Below are positions 1 through 6,076 of a stretch of DNA of 7,552 bases, one piece after another. Below the pieces are notes generated by a model. The model had not been told where the DNA came from. It ran no database searches and worked only from the letters and a program-made list of their open reading frames with translations. Origin of the DNA: Nocardioides sp. (GTDB taxonomy: Bacteria > Actinomycetota > Actinomycetes > Propionibacteriales > Nocardioidaceae); the NCBI GenBank assembly GCA_030145945.1, contig JASLDK010000362.1, positions 1-7,552 on the forward strand, written 5' to 3'. Within the stretch, counting starts at the first letter, position 1. The number at the start of each line of letters is the position of its first letter. The position numbers and the translations under genes were made by a program.

Positions 1-1
1 G

Positions 2-853
2 GATGCGGAGGCATCCTTGGTCGGCTACGCCAAAGCCCACCATCCCGGCGAACTACGCAGATTGGGCCATCGGATCCTCGACGTCGTCGCTCCCGAGATT
101 GCCGAGGCAGAAGAGGGCAGGAAGCTCGAAGCCGAAGAACGACGGGCCCGGGAGAAGGAGACCCTGCGGTTCAAGGACCTCGGCGACGGAACCACCCGGA
201 TCTGGGGACGCCTCGCGACCAGTGTCTGTGAACGGTTGAAGGCCTACCTCCAGGCCCACACCTCACCCCGCAAACAAGCCACAGAACAGACCACAGAACA
301 GGACGGTGAGCAGGCCAGCACGGGTGAGCGGATCCCGCAGCACCGTGCCTACGCCCGCGCCCTGACTGCACTGTTGGAGAACCTCGGCGCGAAGAGCCTG
401 CCCGAGCACGGCGGGGATGCGACCACCATCCTGATCACGCTCTCCTACGAGCAACTGCTTCGGGAGTTGTCGGCTGCAGAGGTGATCACCGGCGACGGGT
501 TCGCCCGGATCTCGGCGACCGAGGCAAGGCGGCTGGCGTGTCAGGCCAACCTCATTCCCGTCGTCCTGGGCGGCAAGGGCGAGATCCTCGACCTGGGCCG
601 CAGCCAACGCCTCTACTCCAAGGCCCAACGCAAAGCCCTGCGCCTGCGCGACCGACGGTGTCGGGCCGAGGGCTGCACGATCCCGGCGGCCTGGACCGAA
701 GCCCACCACCTCAAGCCCTGGTCCCAGGGTGGGAGGACCGACCTCGAGGATGGAGTGAGTCTGTGCTCCCACCATCACCACCGCGCCCACGACACCACCT
801 ACCGAACCGACCGCCTCCCCAACGGCGACATCCGCTTCACGAGACGGTCCTGA
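2..853 (+). CDS. DUF222/HNH endonuclease domain protein, 5'-truncated by window edge
   Basis: The frame is open from base 2 to the TGA at 851-853, so the true start lies left of the window; the TTG at 17 is only the first possible start codon inside it and has no supporting context. The C-terminal half carries a zinc-type HNH module: a Cys pair in CRAEGC (about 660-677), the His-His of AHHLKPW (about 703-723), then LCSHHHHRAHD (about 763-795). The upstream part is charged and helical (DUF222-like), with a Glu/Arg-rich stretch near 100-165 and a Gln/Thr-rich linker near 270-330. This is the arrangement of the actinobacterial 13E12/DUF222-HNH proteins, which are often present in many copies and whose biological role is not settled; nuclease activity is inferred from the family. 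One oddity: where relatives usually have 'TdLdNgvLLC', this protein reads TDLEDGVSLC, so the HNH asparagine appears to be Asp. Its stop is 3 nt from the stop of the convergent gene. Confidence 0.9.
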   Translation, partial: DAEASLVGYAKAHHPGELRRLGHRILDVVAPEIAEAEEGRKLEAEERRAREKETLRFKDLGDGTTRIWGRLATSVCERLKAYLQAHTSPRKQATEQTTEQDGEQASTGERIPQHRAYARALTALLENLGAKSLPEHGGDATTILITLSYEQLLRELSAAEVITGDGFARISATEARRLACQANLIPVVLGGKGEILDLGRSQRLYSKAQRKALRLRDRRCRAEGCTIPAAWTEAHHLKPWSQGGRTDLEDGVSLCSHHHHRAHDTTYRTDRLPNGDIRFTRRS

Positions 854-856
854 GGA

Positions 857-1540
857 TCAGCGATACTTCAGGCAGGTGCTGGTGATCTGGATCGGCCTGC
901 TGCTGACGTTCTTGTTGTAGACGGTCGTCGTCATGCCGACCGGCAGTGGACCGCCCCCGACGACCACATACGACCAGCCGTTGACGACGAAGTCGGTGCT
1001 GTCGATGCCCGAGGAGATCTCGGCGTCGGTGATCACCGTGCCCGTGGGGCACTTGGGGGCCGCGAGAAAGCCTGTCTGCAGGCCGTTCCAGGTGTAGACG
1101 GCTCCCGTGACCTGGCTGTAGGCGCTGGTGGCGTTCACGCCGGGAGGTCCCTGGGGGCCGTAGGAACCAGCGTCTCCTGTGGGGCCCTTGTCGCCGGTGG
1201 GTCCTGGGGAACCGACGAAGCCGGGTGGACCCCAGACGCCCTGGTTGCCCGCCGGTCCTCGAGGTCCGGGCGCGCCCTTGTCACCGCCCGGACCGGTGAC
1301 ACCGGGAATCAGGCTCGAGATCCCGGCAGGCCCAGGAGCTCCCGACAATGCAGCATGGAGGGTGGGCGAGAAATCCACGCCCAGCAGACTTCCGTCCTTG
1401 ACATGCCTGCTCACGACGGCGTTGGCGGCGATCTGGCTTCCCTTGTACTTGCCGGCCGCGTAGGAGGTTCCGGTGGTGGCCACCACCAGTGCCGTTGTGG
1501 CGACCAGGAAGGTGGGACTCAGGTTCGGGCGCCGCATCAT
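857..1540 (-). CDS. Secreted collagen-like protein B (distal tandem paralog)
   Basis: 227 residues. The ATG at 1540-1538 is chosen because it overlaps the TGA of the upstream paralog as ATGA, a translational-coupling arrangement, and it leads straight into a signal peptide (about residues 1-28, hydrophobic FLVATTALVVATTG, likely cleavage near TSYA-AG). The open frame extends further upstream, but that part lies inside the neighbour's coding region. An ATG one codon later (1537) is possible. Residues 29-66 form a conserved-looking pre-collagen segment (AGKYKGSQIAANAVVSRHVK). Residues 67-136 are Gly-X-Y repeats: three triplets, a four-residue break (SLIP, 76-79), then 19 triplets, several of them GPP, GPR or GPT. 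The C-terminal domain (137-227) has two Cys, C164 in CPTG and C223 near the end, at nearly the same places as in the paralog, suggesting a disulfide. Probably exported and trimeric through the collagen region; a surface or matrix role is inference. It is the last gene of the leftward unit. Confidence 0.88.
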   Translation of the reverse strand: MMRRPNLSPTFLVATTALVVATTGTSYAAGKYKGSQIAANAVVSRHVKDGSLLGVDFSPTLHAALSGAPGPAGISSLIPGVTGPGGDKGAPGPRGPAGNQGVWGPPGFVGSPGPTGDKGPTGDAGSYGPQGPPGVNATSAYSQVTGAVYTWNGLQTGFLAAPKCPTGTVITDAEISSGIDSTDFVVNGWSYVVVGGGPLPVGMTTTVYNKNVSSRPIQITSTCLKYR

Positions 1541-2220
1541 GTCGCCGATGCGCAGATCGTCGTGATGGTGACACTTCGCGAGTTCGCCGACGCGTTGTAG
1601 ATCGTCACCCCGACCTTCCACGGCAGGTTGGGAGGCACGGAGTTGTTCGCATATTTGACGTTCTTGACGGTGAGGTCCGTGGTGTCCACGGTCGACCCGA
1701 GAGCCCAGCTGATCAATGCCTTGCCGGTGGGGCATCCCTGGGACCAGAACGTCGTGGTCGCCAGTCCCGCGACAGTATCGGGGGCGTCGAACGTCACGAC
1801 GCCGAGGACGCCGCTGCTGCCTGGGGCGCCTTGAAGCCCCTGCTGTCCCTGGGGCCCGGTGTCACCCTTCGCGCCCGTGTCGCCCTTGGGGCCTGCCGGG
1901 CCGCTGAGGCCCCGGACTCCCTGCGGACCGGTGTCCCCCTTGGGGCCGACGTCTCCGGTTGCGCCCGTCTCGCCCTTGGCCCCTGCCGGGCCGCTCTGAC
2001 CGGCAGGGCCGGTTGCGCCGGCCGCTCCCTGGAGCGCGTTGCGGGCTGCCGACGACAAGTCATTGGTCCCGAGCGACCCGTCCTTGACGTGCTTGCTGAC
2101 GATCGCGTTGTTGGCGATCTGGCGGCCGGTGATCTTGCCGGCGGCGTACGACGTGCCGGACCCGGCGATGATCAGCGCCGCGAGCGCGACGAGGAACGAT
2201 GGGCTGATGCGCTTGCTCAT
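1537..2220 (-). CDS. Secreted collagen-like protein A (proximal tandem paralog)
   Basis: 227 residues from the ATG at 2220-2218, chosen because GGGAGG lies 4 nt upstream and because the protein then begins with a classic signal peptide (MSKR, then hydrophobic SFLVALAALIIAGSG, likely cleavage near TSYA-AG at residue 26). A TTG nine codons upstream has no ribosome binding site. Residues 27-64 (AGKITGRQIANNAIVSKHVK and onward) match the same segment of the downstream paralog. Residues 65-136 are 24 uninterrupted Gly-X-Y triplets, many charged (GPKGDT, GAKGET), with little GPP. Charged Lys-Gly-Asp/Glu triplets are known to stabilise bacterial collagens that lack hydroxyproline. The C-terminal domain (137-227) carries C163 in CPTG and C223 near the end, plus a shared D-T-T-D/D-S-T-D and 'YN...SR...IT..C' pattern. 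The stop overlaps the next gene as ATGA. Function unknown; an exported structural or adhesive protein is inferred. Confidence 0.9.
   Translation of the reverse strand: MSKRISPSFLVALAALIIAGSGTSYAAGKITGRQIANNAIVSKHVKDGSLGTNDLSSAARNALQGAAGATGPAGQSGPAGAKGETGATGDVGPKGDTGPQGVRGLSGPAGPKGDTGAKGDTGPQGQQGLQGAPGSSGVLGVVTFDAPDTVAGLATTTFWSQGCPTGKALISWALGSTVDTTDLTVKNVKYANNSVPPNLPWKVGVTIYNASANSRSVTITTICASAT
1881..1995. repeat. Internal DNA repeat in the collagen-coding region
   Basis: The 25-bp blocks at 1881-1905 and 1971-1995 differ at only two positions. They are 90 bp apart, which is exactly ten Gly-X-Y triplets in frame, and encode SGPAG plus the adjoining Lys-Gly residues. A 9-bp inverted repeat with a 10-nt loop (CCCTGCCGG at 1981-1989, CCGGCAGGG at 2000-2008) overlaps the second block. 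This is what repeat expansion of a collagen gene by slippage or unequal exchange would leave. Confidence 0.6.
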
Positions 2221-2223
2221 GAG

Positions 2224-2283
2224 GCCTCCCTGACTCAGAGCACCCAACGTCTCGCGTCAACGACGCGAAGACATCAGGGAGGC
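2224..2283 (-). promoter_or_regulatory. Candidate RNA structure sequestering the collagen-like gene's ribosome binding site
   Basis: Two inverted repeats are nested in the gap between the hydrolase stop and the first collagen-like start. The outer arms are perfect over 10 bp: GCCTCCCTGA at 2224-2233 and TCAGGGAGGC at 2274-2283 (plus strand). The inner arms are perfect over 7 bp with a 3-nt loop: TCGCGTC at 2252-2258 and GACGCGA at 2262-2268. In the leftward transcript the outer 3' arm contains GGGAGG, the presumed Shine-Dalgarno of the gene starting at 2220, so pairing would hide it. The 5' arm begins 16 nt after the hydrolase stop codon, so a ribosome finishing the hydrolase could disturb the stem. 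Regulation is inference; the complementarity is directly visible. Confidence 0.5.
2225..2230 (-). promoter_or_regulatory. Ribosome binding site of collagen-like gene A
   Basis: Minus-strand GGGAGG (within TCAGGGAGGC) lies 4 nt before the ATG at 2220. It decides the start over the upstream TTG, and it forms part of the 10-bp outer inverted repeat. Confidence 0.7.
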
Positions 2284-2299
2284 ACCCTGAAGTTCGGGC

Positions 2300-4030
2300 T
2301 CAGTTCAGCGCAGCGACCAGGTCGCTCCCCGGCAGAACAGGCATCCGCAGCCGCGCTCCGTCGGCCCCTCCGACCTTGATCGCGTGCAGGCCCGGCAGCA
2401 CGAGCGGCGAGAAGGCCGACGTACCGACCAACTGGACCCGCAACCGGTGGCCAGCCTGGAAGACGTTGCCGACCGGCCAGAGCTCGACCTGGTAGCGGCG
2501 GAACTTCCCCGGGGTCGCGGCAGCAGGAGTGGTGTAGTCGCCGTACGGCTGAACGACCTCGCCACTGTTGGTGAGCGACTTCCCGGGCACGAGGTTCGGG
2601 AAGTTCGTCGAGAGCCGCCCGACCGTCAACGGGTGCGACGAGCCGTCGGGGGCGACGTCGGAGAGGACCGCCCAGATGCCCGATCCCGGTGTGGAGGTGG
2701 AGAGGGAGAGGTCCAGGGCGAGGGGACCCGCGGTCGCGACGTCCGTCGTGAGTGCACCCGTCGTGTAGGTCAGGCCGGTGACGCCCTCGAGAGCGACCAG
2801 GTCGGTCCGGTCGAGCAGCGGGAGCGCGCCAGTCAGCTTGTCCGCGCCGCCCGCTTCCAGCAGCGACCAGGTCGGGACATCCGACATGGTCGGCAGGCTC
2901 GGCAACGTCAGGTACGACGCGATGCCGACGCTACTGCTCGGCGTCGTGGTGAGCTTGCGACCGGAGCCGAGGGCAAGGTCGGTCCACGTCGTGCCGGGAA
3001 CCGGCCAGTCGGTGGCGTCGCGCTCGGCGTACTGCCCGGCGAGGTAGGCCTTGCGGTCGCCCTTCGCCAACAGCAAACGCACGGCAGGTTGGTTCTCGAT
3101 GCCGTTGTCGACGCCGCGCGTGTAGTGGTCGAGCCAGGCAACGGCCTCGCCGTGACCACCGTCGGTGCCGGCCGGCGTACCGTCGTGACCACCCTCCATG
3201 ACCAGGTGCGCGCCGTCGCCACGCAGGGCCTGGAAGGCCTGGAAGACGCCGCGCGACTCGACGTCGTAGAAGCCGTTGAGCATGAGCACCGGGATGTCAT
3301 TGGCGTCGCCGCGCCAGCCTCGCTGCGCCCACCACGAGTCGAGCGTCGGATGCGCCAGGACCCCCATCCCGCTGGAGAAGAGTCCGCCGATCACGCCGAG
3401 CGACGAGGACGGGTTGCGCTGCAACCGGTCGATGCCTTGCAACAGGGCCGGGGCGCCGATCATGCCGATGACGCCCGCGCCGGGCACCAGGTTGAGGATG
3501 CCTCCTGGGACCAGCAGGTCGCGATAGAGCTCGTGGGTGCCGGAACGCAGGATCGCAGCCTTCACGCAGGGCAACTCCTGGTGCCAGGAGTTGTAGAGGA
3601 CGATCGCGCTGGCGGAGAAGCCGTTGAGGGCCAGGTTGCCGTCGCTGAACGGCTGCGAGCACGCCCACTGCAGCACCTCGACGACGTCGCGCTGACTCTT
3701 CGGACCGAGCGCGTCGAAGGATCCGTCGCTGTCGCCGGTGCCACGGATCTGCACGAGCAGGAAGTTGTAGTCGCCGGGCACCGGGAGCGTCTGGCTGTTG
3801 TCGCCGTACGGCGAGAACTCGACGACCGTCGGCTTCGCGGTCACGGGTCCGGTGCTCGTGAGCGTCGTCTGGAGCTCGACGCCGTCCGAGGTGGTGAACC
3901 GCTGGTCGACCACGGTCTTCGCCGGAGCGGGAGGCGTGTCGTCAGCGCTCGCCTGCTGCGGCCAGGCCGCAAGCGTCGCCACGGCGACGGCAAGTGCGAG
4001 CACGGATCTGGTGAGGGTTCGAGCGCCCAT
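2300..4030 (-). CDS. Secreted CocE/NonD-family alpha/beta hydrolase (X-Pro dipeptidyl-peptidase S15-like)
   Basis: 576 residues from the ATG at 4030-4028. This start gives a clean signal peptide (MGARTLTRS, then LALAVAVATLAA, cleavage probably near ASA-DD at 29), so the enzyme should be exported. The 26 in-frame codons upstream read as a Cys/Arg-rich non-signal sequence and are rejected. No convincing Shine-Dalgarno precedes the ATG. Family marks are EFSPYGD (71-77), QIRGTGDSDGSF (94-105), a nucleophile elbow LNGFSAS with S139, LNGFYD with D256, and EGGHDG with H282, giving a Ser-Asp-His triad. From about 410 onward follows a beta-rich C-terminal part typical of the PepX_C jelly-roll (LWPVGNVFQAGHRLRVQLVG at 518-537). 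The family includes acyl esterases, cocaine esterase and X-Pro peptidases; the substrate cannot be read here. The elbow is GFSAS rather than the common G-x-S-x-G. The gene is first in the leftward unit, 79 bp ahead of the collagen-like genes. Confidence 0.87.
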   Translation of the reverse strand: MGARTLTRSVLALAVAVATLAAWPQQASADDTPPAPAKTVVDQRFTTSDGVELQTTLTSTGPVTAKPTVVEFSPYGDNSQTLPVPGDYNFLLVQIRGTGDSDGSFDALGPKSQRDVVEVLQWACSQPFSDGNLALNGFSASAIVLYNSWHQELPCVKAAILRSGTHELYRDLLVPGGILNLVPGAGVIGMIGAPALLQGIDRLQRNPSSSLGVIGGLFSSGMGVLAHPTLDSWWAQRGWRGDANDIPVLMLNGFYDVESRGVFQAFQALRGDGAHLVMEGGHDGTPAGTDGGHGEAVAWLDHYTRGVDNGIENQPAVRLLLAKGDRKAYLAGQYAERDATDWPVPGTTWTDLALGSGRKLTTTPSSSVGIASYLTLPSLPTMSDVPTWSLLEAGGADKLTGALPLLDRTDLVALEGVTGLTYTTGALTTDVATAGPLALDLSLSTSTPGSGIWAVLSDVAPDGSSHPLTVGRLSTNFPNLVPGKSLTNSGEVVQPYGDYTTPAAATPGKFRRYQVELWPVGNVFQAGHRLRVQLVGTSAFSPLVLPGLHAIKVGGADGARLRMPVLPGSDLVAALN

Positions 4031-4092
4031 GTGAGGACAACGACAGCGCCGCTCACGGGCTATGGCCGTCCCCGCCGGGGAACAATGGAGCC
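4031..4092. promoter_or_regulatory. Divergent intergenic promoter region
   Basis: This 62-bp gap separates the leftward hydrolase/collagen unit from the rightward patatin gene, so any promoters for both must lie here or inside the coding ends. On the plus strand AACAAT (4081-4086) sits 6 nt before the patatin ATG, a placement that would suit a -10 element of a leaderless message. GGAG (4087-4090) is only 2 nt from that ATG, too close for a usual Shine-Dalgarno; GGGGAA (4077-4082) is 10 nt away. No good -10 was found for the hydrolase. The region is certain to be intergenic; the individual elements are weak guesses. Confidence 0.4.
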
Positions 4093-5040
4093 ATGGCACG
4101 CGTCGCACTCGTCCTCGGCTCGGGCGGAGCCCGTGGCTATGCCCATCTCGGTGCAGTCCAGGAGTTGCGGGAGCGAGGACACGAGATCGTCGCGGTGTCC
4201 GGTACGTCGATGGGCGCGGTCGTCGGCGGCCTGGTCGCGGCGGGCAAGGACGCCGAGTTCGCCTCGTGGGCCTCGACCCTGACCGGCCGTCGCGTCGTCA
4301 GCCTGGCCAACCCGACCTGGTCGGGTGGCGGTGCGGCCACCGCCGAGAAGCTGATGGCCGCGCTCGACGAGATCGTCGGGGAGGTCACCATCGAGTCGCT
4401 GCCGATCCCGTTCACCGCGGTGGCCACCGACCTCGCGGCGCGGCGCGAGGTGTGGTTCCAGCGCGGTCCCCTGATTCCCGCGATGCGGGCGTCCTTCGCG
4501 ATTCCCGGTCTGTTCACGCCCGCCGTGGTGGACGGCCGGATCCTCGTCGACGGCGGTCTGCTCAACCCACTCCCCCTGGAGCCGACGGCCGCGGCGACCG
4601 CCGACTTCACCGTCGCCGTCTCCCTGCAGGGACCGCGGGTGCCCCACGAGCCGACCTCGCCCGCGCGGGGCTTCTCCGTACGCCGGGCCGAGTGGGCCGA
4701 CGGTCTGCGGCGGCGGTTCGGTTGGGGGGACGACGAGGACGCCGACGAACTGGAAGTGACGACCGCTGCTCCCGCCGCCCCACCGGTCGCACCGGCGGCG
4801 GTCGAGCAGGCCGACGCCGTCGACGTCCGTCCTGAGGTGAAGACGTCTGACGTCGTCTCGCTGTCCTTCGACGCGATGCAGAGCATCATCACGCGCTACC
4901 GGCTGGCCGCGCTGCCGCCCGACGTGCTCGTCACGGTCCCGTTGAGCGCCGCCCGCACGATCGACTTCCACCGGGCCGACGAGATGGTCGAGCTCGGACG
5001 CGCCTTGACCCAGCAGGCCCTGGACCACGCCGGGCGATGA
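4093..5040 (+). CDS. Patatin-like phospholipase (RssA-type)
   Basis: 315 residues from the ATG at 4093. The N-terminus reads directly into the family's oxyanion loop, LGSGGARGYAHLG (residues 8-20), followed by the nucleophile elbow GTSMG with S39 and the catalytic Asp in LVDGGLLNPLP (D153). This is the complete Ser-Asp dyad of bacterial patatins, which hydrolyse acyl esters of phospholipids or related lipids. There is no signal peptide, so action in the cytoplasm or at the inner face of the membrane is expected. Between about residues 185 and 250 is a long variable segment: a basic/aromatic stretch (RRAEWADGLRRRFGWG), an acidic run (DDEDADELE) and an Ala/Pro-rich linker, before a conserved-looking helix (SFDAMQSIITRYRL). 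It lies divergent from the hydrolase and 37 bp ahead of the ketoacyl synthase gene on the same strand, so co-transcription is possible. The physiological substrate is unknown. Confidence 0.92.
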   Translation: MARVALVLGSGGARGYAHLGAVQELRERGHEIVAVSGTSMGAVVGGLVAAGKDAEFASWASTLTGRRVVSLANPTWSGGGAATAEKLMAALDEIVGEVTIESLPIPFTAVATDLAARREVWFQRGPLIPAMRASFAIPGLFTPAVVDGRILVDGGLLNPLPLEPTAAATADFTVAVSLQGPRVPHEPTSPARGFSVRRAEWADGLRRRFGWGDDEDADELEVTTAAPAAPPVAPAAVEQADAVDVRPEVKTSDVVSLSFDAMQSIITRYRLAALPPDVLVTVPLSAARTIDFHRADEMVELGRALTQQALDHAGR

Positions 5041-5064
5041 CCCGCTCCGAGCAGGGCGGCTGAC

Positions 5065-5070
5065 TATTCT
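5065..5070 (+). promoter_or_regulatory. Candidate -10 element of a leaderless promoter for the KAS III-like gene
   Basis: TATTCT fits the actinobacterial TAnnnT -10 pattern and ends exactly 7 nt before the ATG at 5078, so transcription would be expected to begin at or next to the start codon. The gene lacks a convincing Shine-Dalgarno (only CGGGG next to the ATG), which agrees with a leaderless message. No recognisable -35 was seen. Inference from spacing and sequence only. Confidence 0.45.
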
Positions 5071-5077
5071 CGGGGCC

Positions 5078-6076
5078 ATGCCACCACTCGGGACCCCCAG
5101 GGCGTTGCGAATCCTCGGCACGGGCGCGGTCGTGCCCGACGAGGAGCTGACCAGCGCCGAGCTCGACGAGCGTCTCGGGCTCGCGCCCGGCACCGTCGAG
5201 GAGAAGACCGGCGTCCGGGTGCGGTACGTCGAACGCGGCTCTGCCGCCGAGCTCGGCGCCCGCGCGGCACGGAAGGCACTGGCCGCTGCAGGCGTGGACC
5301 TCGACGACATCGACGTGATCATCGGCGCGAGCGCCACCCCCGACCAGCCGCTGCCGTGCAATGCGGCGCTGATGCACGAGGCGCTCGCGCCCGGTCGACC
5401 GATCGCCGCGTGGGACGTCAACGCGAGTTGCATGAGCTTCCTGGTCGCGCTGGATCTCGCTGCCACGCTCATCGATGCGGGCCGGCACGAACGGATCCTC
5501 ATCGTGTCCAGCGATCTTGCGTCGGTGGGCCTCGACTGGTCCGACCTGGGTGCGTCCGGGATCTTCGGGGACGGCGCCGCCGCAGCCGTGGTCGGTCACG
5601 CGGGCGACACCGGATCCGCCGTGCTCTCGGCAGGCTTCCAGACGTTCTCCGAGGGTGCGCACACCTGCGAGATCCGCGGAGGCGGCTCCCGGTTCGCGCC
5701 CGACCGCGTCGAGGGCGACTATGCCGACTGGGGGCGGTTCCGGATGGACGGCGGCGCAGTGTTCCGGCTCGCGTTCCGCCACCTGCCGCCGTTCGTGGAC
5801 GGTCTTCTGTCCGAGTCCGGCATGACGATGGACGAACTGCCCGTCGTCGTCCCCCACCAGGCGAGCCACCACGGCCTCGACTGGGTCCGTCAGCAGTTCG
5901 GTGTCGGTGACCGCCTGGTCGACATCTATGCCGACCACGGCAACCAGGTCGCCGCGTCGCTGCCCTCGGCCCTGCACGCCGCGATCGAGTCCGGGCGGCT
6001 GCAACGGGGCGATCACGCCCTACTGCTCGGCACCGGCGCCGGGATCAGCCTGGGCGGAGTGGTTCTGTGCTACTGA
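5078..6076 (+). CDS. Beta-ketoacyl-ACP synthase III-like condensing enzyme
   Basis: 332 residues, near the usual KAS III length. The thiolase-fold triad is complete: C118 in DVNASCMSF, H260 in VVPHQAS, and N289 in DHGNQVAASLP. Other family marks are KTGVRVRY (43-50), FGDGAAAAVV (163-172) and the C-terminal GTGAGISLGG (318-327). KAS III enzymes condense an acyl-CoA starter with malonyl-ACP or a second acyl thioester. The surroundings of the active Cys (NASCMSF) differ from housekeeping FabH ('ACAGF'), and the gene is not next to acpP, fabD or fabF, so a specialised role is more likely than general fatty-acid initiation; OleA-like head-to-head condensation is an alternative. The ATG at 5078 is supported by the N-terminus (RALRILGTGAVVP) and by a -10-like TATTCT 7 nt upstream. 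The stop overlaps the next gene by 10 bp. Confidence 0.9.
   Translation: MPPLGTPRALRILGTGAVVPDEELTSAELDERLGLAPGTVEEKTGVRVRYVERGSAAELGARAARKALAAAGVDLDDIDVIIGASATPDQPLPCNAALMHEALAPGRPIAAWDVNASCMSFLVALDLAATLIDAGRHERILIVSSDLASVGLDWSDLGASGIFGDGAAAAVVGHAGDTGSAVLSAGFQTFSEGAHTCEIRGGGSRFAPDRVEGDYADWGRFRMDGGAVFRLAFRHLPPFVDGLLSESGMTMDELPVVVPHQASHHGLDWVRQQFGVGDRLVDIYADHGNQVAASLPSALHAAIESGRLQRGDHALLLGTGAGISLGGVVLCY
6056..6059 (+). promoter_or_regulatory. Ribosome binding site of the MBL-fold gene
   Basis: GGAG lies 7 nt before the GTG at 6067, inside the end of the preceding gene. It supports the GTG start over the later in-frame ATG near 6151. Confidence 0.6.

Noticed and set aside
17..19. TTG as the true start of the HNH gene
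   Set aside because: The frame stays open to the window edge and the family has a longer N-terminal DUF222 region, so the gene is truncated rather than starting here.
1541..1735. Upstream extension of collagen-like protein B
   Set aside because: It would lie wholly inside the coding region of gene A in another frame and would bury the signal peptide; the ATGA junction at 1537-1540 is the better start.
1141..2010. Regularly spaced GC-rich repeats considered as a CRISPR or satellite array
   Set aside because: The 9-bp periodicity is Gly-X-Y coding; there are no conserved repeat/spacer units of CRISPR size.
2252..2268. The 7-bp hairpin as an intrinsic terminator after the hydrolase gene
   Set aside because: No T-rich tract follows on either strand, and the flanking 10-bp repeat covering the Shine-Dalgarno suggests a translation-level role instead.
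2384..4282. Long plus-strand open frame of about 630 codons opposite the hydrolase gene
   Set aside because: It is a GC-driven shadow: Arg/Gly/Val-rich with no recognisable domain, while the opposite strand encodes a hydrolase with a signal peptide and full triad. It also runs into the patatin gene.
4060..5502. Long minus-strand open frame of about 480 codons under the patatin and synthase genes
   Set aside because: Low-complexity Arg/Gly/Ser-rich translation spanning two genes that have clear catalytic motifs on the plus strand.
5078..6076. Calling the synthase housekeeping fabH
   Set aside because: The sequence around the active Cys differs from typical FabH, and no fatty-acid synthesis genes adjoin it, so no symbol is given.
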